Positions 60,701 to 64,000 of a stretch of 64,000 nucleotides of DNA are shown here, piece by piece; positions within the stretch are counted from its first letter, which is position 1; each line of letters begins with the position of its first letter. The DNA lies in NCBI RefSeq assembly GCF_036241575.1, contig NZ_CP108455.1, positions 4,026,001-4,090,000 of the forward strand. Reading direction: 5' to 3'. The stretch is from Streptomyces sp. NBC_01267 (lineage in GTDB: Bacteria; Actinomycetota; Actinomycetes; Streptomycetales; Streptomycetaceae). Made by a program: the position numbers and the translations under genes. A model generated the notes under the pieces. That model saw only the letters and a list, made by a program, of their open reading frames with translations, was not told where the DNA came from and ran no database searches.

Positions 60701-61618
60701 GGCGGCGTGCTGTTCCTTCAGAGCCGTCAGCTCGGCCGCGTGCTGCTCCGCCGCCGCGGAGTTCCGCTCGTCCTTGGCCCGGAGCTCGTCGGCGTGCTGC
60801 TTGGCCTGCTTCTCGTACGGGCGGCGGTCCGCGAACGTCAGGACCGCGCCGACGAGCTGCTCGCCGTCCCGTACCGGCGCCGTCGTCAGGTCGACCGGTA
60901 CCGCGCTGCCGTCCTTCGCCCACAGCACCTGACCGCGCACCCGGTGCTTGCGCCCGGACCTGAGGGTGTCGGCGAGGGCGCTCTCCTCGTACGGGAAGGG
61001 CTCACCGTCACCGCGCGAGTGCTGCACCAGGGGGTGCAGCTCCTTGCCGCCGAGGTCGCTCGCCCGGAAGCCGAGGATCTGCGCGACGGAGGGATTGACC
61101 AGGACGACACGGCCGTCCGTGTCGGTGCCCACGACCCCCTCGGACGCCGCGCGCAGGATCATCTCGGTCTGCCGCTGCGAGCGGGCCAGTTCGGCCTCGG
61201 TGTCGACGGTCCCGGACAGGTCCCGCACGACGAGCATCAGCAGCTCGTCACCCGTGAAGCCGCCACCGTACGAGTCGTACGCCTCGCGGCCGTCCTCCAG
61301 GCTCGCGCTGGTCACCTCGACCGGGAACTCCGCCCCGTCCGTGCGCCGGGCGAGCATCCGGGTCGGCTTGGTCCTGCCCCGCTCGTCCGCGCCCTCCGGC
61401 CGCCGCATCGAGCCCGGGATCAGCCGCGAGTCGAACTGCGGCAGCAGGTCGAGCAGTCCCCGGCCGACGAGCGCCGTGCCCGGCGTTTCGAAGGCGTCGA
61501 GGGCGATGGAGTTGGCGTTGACGACCGTTCCGTTGCAATTGACGAGCAACAGCCCGTCAGGGAGGGCGTCAAGTATGGCTGCGAGGCGAGCAGCGCCTCG
61601 GGATGGCCTGCTGCTCAC
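57731..61618 (-). CDS. large PAS/GHKL-like sensor with C-terminal receiver domain
   Basis: A 1,295-residue protein. Two PAS domains (about 8-130, DALPDGLLLVNCNG; and 150-265, MILRAASEGVVGTDTDGRV) are followed by a coiled coil with an 11-residue repeat (EQHAAELTALK). A degenerate histidine-kinase-like core (330-545) has no clear phospho-His in HHLAAGYSRM. A 550-residue disordered Pro/Ala/Gly linker then contains six GRRxRR motifs. At the end is a receiver-like domain (RVLLIEEHEEIALALTETL, VVMDLMQVRRRRAG, Asp present). GTG at 61,618, with AGGGAGGA upstream. It resembles the OsaA/OsaC type of Streptomyces osmotic sensors by layout. Confidence 0.8.
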   Translation of the reverse strand: MSSRPSRGAARLAAILDALPDGLLLVNCNGTVVNANSIALDAFETPGTALVGRGLLDLLPQFDSRLIPGSMRRPEGADERGRTKPTRMLARRTDGAEFPVEVTSASLEDGREAYDSYGGGFTGDELLMLVVRDLSGTVDTEAELARSQRQTEMILRAASEGVVGTDTDGRVVLVNPSVAQILGFRASDLGGKELHPLVQHSRGDGEPFPYEESALADTLRSGRKHRVRGQVLWAKDGSAVPVDLTTAPVRDGEQLVGAVLTFADRRPYEKQAKQHADELRAKDERNSAAAEQHAAELTALKEQHAAELTALEERHAAESKARDERHDALAGRHEQLTAVLGDALRGPLEELRAELGTLAADPAGQLWPEANQILHHLAAGYSRMTTLVDSVLGFQRLDAGTEELAKTKVMLDAVVAAGVDGAVELIGPGRVQFAVHAPPIEAEVDAARLATALAHLIADVAGVDATGKARVAPGGAYVDSTIVVAAAQRGEVVRIEVRGPFSGGDAVHEPIVRGIVRVHGGVLQTHEVPGTTGSAYVLEVPLGAGAGTVDPAAEAAPVPAQQNTTSGGGRRRGRRSSTDAFLDGPVDGGTAPGAGPGTPEPPTGRRRARREEAGPGTDGRGTDSTGAGDGTGAGAPLPQASLPAGAPAPENGPPDSGSGRRRGRTELPAPAEGSVVTAAENAQGTAQGPARAQRGATVPPQGVPSDAHAPSGRRARRAEGMREIENARPALSPAPTAGTPDAPGTPGTPGASGASAPGSPAPEAPAPQPLPDARPAPQPLPLPEPAQQQAPSQAQSPSQPQTPPPGRRARRALATASVAAPAEAERPRSAFALPPAEADRVPSAPSDASLPGRHDSVRTGSTDTGRRPQHHPGAGDEQANDGTLYASPEGWPSVTEPAALPPEDGAPASRPLPAEEPLPADASQGRAISVRTLGQGTPFTEQIAAHQNQPHSLGSGRRRRLAAPPEDERPEVDARPHPQGANQRTANPEGAQPQQAPSPQQAQQRLSPHSSQEEGRSYAIGAPDEGSEGPEPLDGPGGAVEVANRPQPQPIDDELPPEPLDNPRRLLVWPAPDVSTQQALSDRGYRPVIVNSREEVDAQIAAFPAALFVDPLTGPITRKALQSLRQAAVAAEVPVLVTAGLGQATREAAYGADPAVLLKALAPRDSEQHPSRVLLIEEHEEIALALTETLERRGMQVVRAATDAEAVTSAAQMRPNLVVMDLMQVRRRRAGIVDWLRANGQLNRTPLVVYTSAGMDEAELPRLASGETVLFLAERSTSSEVQGRIVDLLAKIGTN

Positions 61619-61786
61619 GACGACGCTTCCTCCCTGAACTACTGCAACTTGCTGACAACCTGGCCCATCTTGCCCCTCGGGCCATGGCGTGTCACTGCTG
61701 GGAGTCTAAAGGCAGCGGCTCCGGGCGTGACGCGGATGAGGGGGAGCTCTCACCAATGTTCTGTGGACGGCCTGCGACGCGGGCGT

Positions 61787-62302
61787 TCAGGCGACGGTGT
61801 GCGGAAGCACGGGCTCCAGGTTGTTCCAACGCGATGTCTCGCACCCATTGGTGCGGCGGAAGGTCGCGTCCACGGGCTGTCCCTGCCAGGTTCCGGTGAT
61901 GTGCGCGGTGGCCGGACCGCCGTACAGCATCGTGCACATCAGGCCCTCGGGCACCGGTGCGAACGGCCTCTTCCCGTCGACGGCGAGCCGGGCCAGCCGG
62001 TCGCAGGCCTGCTGCGGCGAGGGGTGGGTTCCTCCGGTGGGGCCGCACTCCAGCTGGTGCGTGCCGTCGGCCGCGGGATCACCCGAGCCGGTGACGGCGA
62101 CGCTGAGCCGGTCGGGGACCCGGTGGCCGGGCAGCTGTCCGACTGCGGGTCCGGGGCCGGGGCCGGGCACAGGACCGGGGACGGGAGACGAGACGCTGGG
62201 GACGGACGCCGCACCGGGACCGGTGAAGGCGGACGCGGCGCCGGGTACGGCGGCCAGCGCGGCGAGCGAGGCGACAGCGGTGAGGGCGAGGCGGCGCAGC
62301 AT
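61787..62302 (-). CDS. SSI-type secreted subtilisin inhibitor
   Basis: A 171-residue secreted protein. Signal RRLALTAVASLAALAAVPG, a Pro/Gly/Val linker (SPVPGPVPGPGPGP), then the SSI domain: LECGPTGGTHPSPQQACDRL with two Cys, GLMCTMLYGGPATAHITG with the reactive-site Cys-Thr-Met-Leu region, and VDATFRRTNGCETSRW with the last Cys. Four Cys give the two disulphides of SSI. It inhibits serine proteases in the medium. ATG at 62,302. The Gly-Pro linker is longer than usual. Confidence 0.9.
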   Translation of the reverse strand: MLRRLALTAVASLAALAAVPGAASAFTGPGAASVPSVSSPVPGPVPGPGPGPAVGQLPGHRVPDRLSVAVTGSGDPAADGTHQLECGPTGGTHPSPQQACDRLARLAVDGKRPFAPVPEGLMCTMLYGGPATAHITGTWQGQPVDATFRRTNGCETSRWNNLEPVLPHTVA

Positions 62303-62507
62303 GACGGGTAACTCCTCGGCTGGTAGGGCTCGGGGCGGCGCCCCTGCCTCCCTAACGCTCCTACGCGCCCGGCGTTGCGCAACAGGAAGGACTTTGCCCT
62401 GCCACCCGACTGCCTAGTAACGTAGGCCGCGATTGGTGACGGCCCGCAAGGCTGTGTCATCATCTGCACGCACCACTTCGCGCTCGCGCGACTGTGGCTG
62501 GTGTGCT

Positions 62508-62598
62508 GGAGGCGTCGCCTAGTCCGGTCTATGGCGCCGCACTGCTAATGCGGTTTGGGTTTTACGGCCCATCGAGGGTTCAAATCCCTCCGCCTCCG
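62508..62598 (+). tRNA. tRNA-Ser (anticodon GCT)
   Basis: A 91-base class II tRNA: acceptor GGAGGCG with CGCCTCC (62591-62597), anticodon loop CTGCTAA (GCT at 62544-62546), long variable arm and T loop TTCAAAT. CCA is not encoded. It reads AGC/AGU. Confidence 0.95.
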
Positions 62599-62610
62599 CC
62601 AGATGGATCG

Positions 62611-62642
62611 CTGGAGCCCCGTCCGCAAGGACGGGGCTCCAG
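62611..62642 (+). terminator. terminator after tRNA-Ser
   Basis: CTGGAGCCCCGTCC (62611-62624) pairs perfectly with 62629-62642 around GCAA. Confidence 0.9.
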
Positions 62643-62693
62643 TCGTATCCGGGGGGACGTTTCACCAGCTCAGCGGGGGTGCGGCCAATGGAT

Positions 62694-62722
62694 TTCACCT
62701 GACGCCGCAGGTCATGTAATGT
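62694..62722 (+). promoter_or_regulatory. promoter of tRNA-Arg
   Basis: TTCACC (62694-62699) and TAATGT (62717-62722) are separated by 17 bases, a good sigma-70/HrdB-like pair 43 bases before the tRNA. Confidence 0.6.
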
Positions 62723-62765
62723 TGTTCTCGCAACGCCGACGGGGCACAAAAGCCCGGGACGCCAA

Positions 62766-62838
62766 GCACTCGTAGCTTAACGGATAGAGCATCTGACTAC
62801 GGATCAGAAGGTTGCAGGTTCGAATCCTGCCGAGTGCA
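62766..62838 (+). tRNA. tRNA-Arg (anticodon ACG)
   Basis: A 73-base tRNA: acceptor GCACTCG with CGAGTGC (62831-62837) and discriminator A, anticodon loop CTACGGA (ACG), T loop TTCGAAT. It reads CGN codons. Its 3' end is duplicated about 190 bases downstream. Confidence 0.95.
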
Positions 62839-62847
62839 CAGCAGGTC

Positions 62848-62881
62848 GAAGCCCCCGCCAGGGAAACCAGGCGGGGGCTTC
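62848..62881 (+). terminator. terminator after tRNA-Arg
   Basis: GAAGCCCCCGCC (62848-62859) pairs perfectly with 62870-62881 around a 10-base loop. Confidence 0.85.
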
Positions 62882-62981
62882 GTCGTACGTGCGGGCAGCG
62901 AAGTACAGCAACTGCCCCTGCCCAGTGATGTCCACTCTCGGCCGCTACGCAACCGTTATGACCGGCACCGGCCGATCCGGC

Positions 62982-63030
62982 TAGAGCTACGGGAAGGTCG
63001 CAGGTTTGAATCCTGCCGAGTGCACAACAG
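62982..63030 (+). other. duplicated tRNA-Arg 3' end (attachment-site scar)
   Basis: From 62,994 the bases AAGGTCGCAGGTTTGAATCC and onward, through CGAGTGCACA, match the last 31 bases of tRNA-Arg with two or three changes. Weaker matches (TAGAGC, TACGG) precede it. No acceptor 5' half is present. Tyrosine integrases commonly use tRNA 3' ends and leave such copies, so this is probably an att remnant rather than a tRNA gene. Confidence 0.65.
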
Positions 63031-63072
63031 GACAGAGACCCCCAGGGGGGCTGAGAGCCTCTGCTGTATGTC

Positions 63073-63471
63073 GTGACGGCAGTGGCTGACAGCAGCCTCT
63101 TCCGGGGGCGGCCGTCGGACCGATCGGACGGCTACGAGGACACCGGCCGCACCGTCGTCATCGTCCGACACGTTGCCGTCACCCCGCAGTGCATCGGTGG
63201 CCAGGTCAACCCCTCCGCCGTCGAGGCGATGAAGGAGGCCGGCATCGACATCGCCGACCGGAAGCCGACGATTCCTCCCCCGCTTCGCCTGCTCCGTGAC
63301 TGTCATCCACTATGCCTACCGCCAGGCCGTCGGTGGACGCTGTTCCGGCGCGAAGAAGGGCTCGACGGCAGGACGCTCAGAAAGGATTGTCCGCAGGCGT
63401 CGGTCGATGAATTACGGCTCATAATAGAGGCTGTTCCCGAGTTTCCCCCTGAGGTGATTACTCGGGAATAG
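63073..63471 (+). pseudogene. fragment resembling ArsC-type arsenate reductase
   Basis: A 132-residue frame in which only residues 44-66 or so (QVNPSAVEAMKEAGIDIADR) resemble a known protein: the segment of low-molecular-weight phosphatase-type arsenate reductases that follows their catalytic loop. The catalytic Cys loop and the rest are missing, and the flanks are unrelated. The 3' part is AT-rich for this genome. It lies next to the tRNA-Arg scar, so it may be a remnant of a lost mobile element. Confidence 0.45.
63434..63468. terminator. 9-bp inverted repeat
   Basis: TTCCCGAGT (63434-63442) and ACTCGGGAA (63460-63468) with a 17-base loop, at the end of the ArsC-like fragment. It could be a terminator or a site left by an element. 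Confidence 0.4.
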
Positions 63472-63663
63472 GATAACTAATGAGAAGTCAAGAAGATCAA
63501 GCCCTGCCGGATGCGTCCGGCTGGGCTAGTCAATGCCCCTGTATATGTCATCCTCCGGCAAGTCGGCCTTTCGGTCGATCGGCGAGTCCTGCGGCGCCGT
63601 CACGATATCCCCTGTTGATCTGTGGGACCCATAGATCGTCCACCAGGGATCGAACGCGCCAGC

Positions 63664-63688
63664 CGACAGACATGACGTGTATCTGTCG
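63664..63688. promoter_or_regulatory. inverted repeat upstream of the flavoprotein gene
   Basis: CGACAGA (63664-63670) and TCTGTCG (63682-63688) around an 11-base spacer, 36 bases before the start codon. Probable operator for the next gene. Confidence 0.45.
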
Positions 63689-63724
63689 ATATGCGGGCGT
63701 AGTCCGGTCGAGAGGATGCGGACC

Positions 63725-64000
63725 ATGCAGGACTTTTCTCGTCGCGGAGTGCTCAAGGCCACTGCGGGCGCCGGTGCGGGCGCGGTCGTTCTCCCGGGCG
63801 TCGCGGCCGCGGAGGCCACGGGCGCGAGCGCCGTCACCCACGAGGCCGAGAGTGCGAAGTGCCGGCCGGCGGAGCTGACCGGCCGCATCGTCCGTCCCCA
63901 CGACCCCGACTACGCGGAGGCGAGCCTGGGCTGGGACGAGTTGTTCGTCCGCTATCCGCTGGTGATCGTCTACGCCCAGCGGACCCAGGACGTGGTCAAC
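63725..64000 (+). CDS. Tat-exported FAD-linked oxidase (BBE-like), 3' end outside window
   Basis: The first 92 residues are seen. QDFSRRGVLKATAGAGAGAV is a twin-arginine signal with cleavage near VAAAEA. The mature part LTGRIVRPHDPDYAEASLGW then LFVRYPLVIVYAQRTQDVVN is the start of the FAD_binding_4 fold of berberine-bridge-like oxidases: the sentence 'put in a PHDPDY, find the pocket' is typical. ATG at 63,725, with GAGAGG 9 bases upstream, is favoured over ATG at 63,716. The substrate is unknown. Confidence 0.8.
   Translation, partial: MQDFSRRGVLKATAGAGAGAVVLPGVAAAEATGASAVTHEAESAKCRPAELTGRIVRPHDPDYAEASLGWDELFVRYPLVIVYAQRTQDVVN

Noticed and set aside
58082..62311. 1,409-codon plus-strand open frame
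   Set aside because: It is antisense to the PAS/receiver sensor and the SSI gene. Its composition is Arg/Gly/Val-rich with no domain, whereas the minus strand carries clear motifs.
62982..63030. Functional second tRNA-Arg
   Set aside because: Only the 3' third of the tRNA is present; no acceptor 5' strand, D arm or anticodon arm can form.
1..64000. CRISPR array or insertion sequence
   Set aside because: No regular spacer-repeat array and no transposase reading frame were seen; the repeats found are short tandem or inverted ones.

Overview
The window reads as a Streptomyces chromosome. Third-position G/C dominates, most genes overlap by 4 bases (ATGA or GTGA), GTG starts are common, and the gene content is typical of the genus: a DyP/Sco copper cluster, SSI protease inhibitor, SpoIIE-type phosphatase, RsbW-like ATPases, DUF2637 and prim-pol proteins. 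From memory, the order resembles the core S. coelicolor region around SCO3950-SCO4010, but I could not run that comparison.

Region 1 (1 to about 12,095) is the right part of an integrated mobile element. A large serine integrase ends about 26 bases from a flavin monooxygenase (LLM) gene that has lost its 5' end, so this is the right attachment junction. Inward lie a DnaB/RepA-type replication ATPase, a DUF2637 membrane protein and a MobC-like accessory protein. Where the relaxase should follow mobC, only about 28 relaxase-like residues remain, fused in frame to a glycosyltransferase. Three further glycosyltransferase-like genes, an FkbM methyltransferase, a P-loop kinase, a NUDIX protein, a 41-residue coupled ORF and a second LLM gene form the cargo. 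The left end lies outside the window.

Region 2 (12.8-28.7 kb) is core: KptA/Tpt1; a MerR, metal-hydrolase, EphD-like and M24 operon; a four-gene double ABC-2 transporter; an HTH/coiled-coil gene holding a 33-bp perfect palindrome; an MFS/FadR pair; a HAD phosphatase; serS; and pheA. DnaA boxes cluster at 13.4 kb and in the 670-bp serS-pheA gap.

Region 3 (28.7-35 kb) is a copper delivery operon: DtpA peroxidase, CopC-CopD fusion, PCu(A)C chaperone, Sco, YcnI and a membrane protein. Region 4 (35-48.9 kb) holds regulators and housekeeping genes (two RsbW-like ATPases, aminopeptidase P, a PP2C phosphatase with a possible TTA codon, prim-pol, SEC-C protein, GDPD, HtrA protease, tRNA-Ser, GNAT, NAGPA-like protein, small secreted proteins) and a decayed prim-pol gene.

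Region 5 (49-57.5 kb) is an igr-like steroid side-chain operon (ChsE2, ChsH2, ChsE1, ChsH1, Ltp2), followed by a DUF1906 protein, an ECF sigma factor and a FadD ligase behind a TetR-type palindrome. Region 6 (57.7-64 kb) holds a 1,295-residue PAS/receiver sensor, an SSI-type inhibitor, tRNA-Ser and tRNA-Arg, a duplicated tRNA-Arg 3' end with a decayed arsC-like fragment (an old integration scar), and the start of a Tat-exported flavoprotein cut by the window edge.
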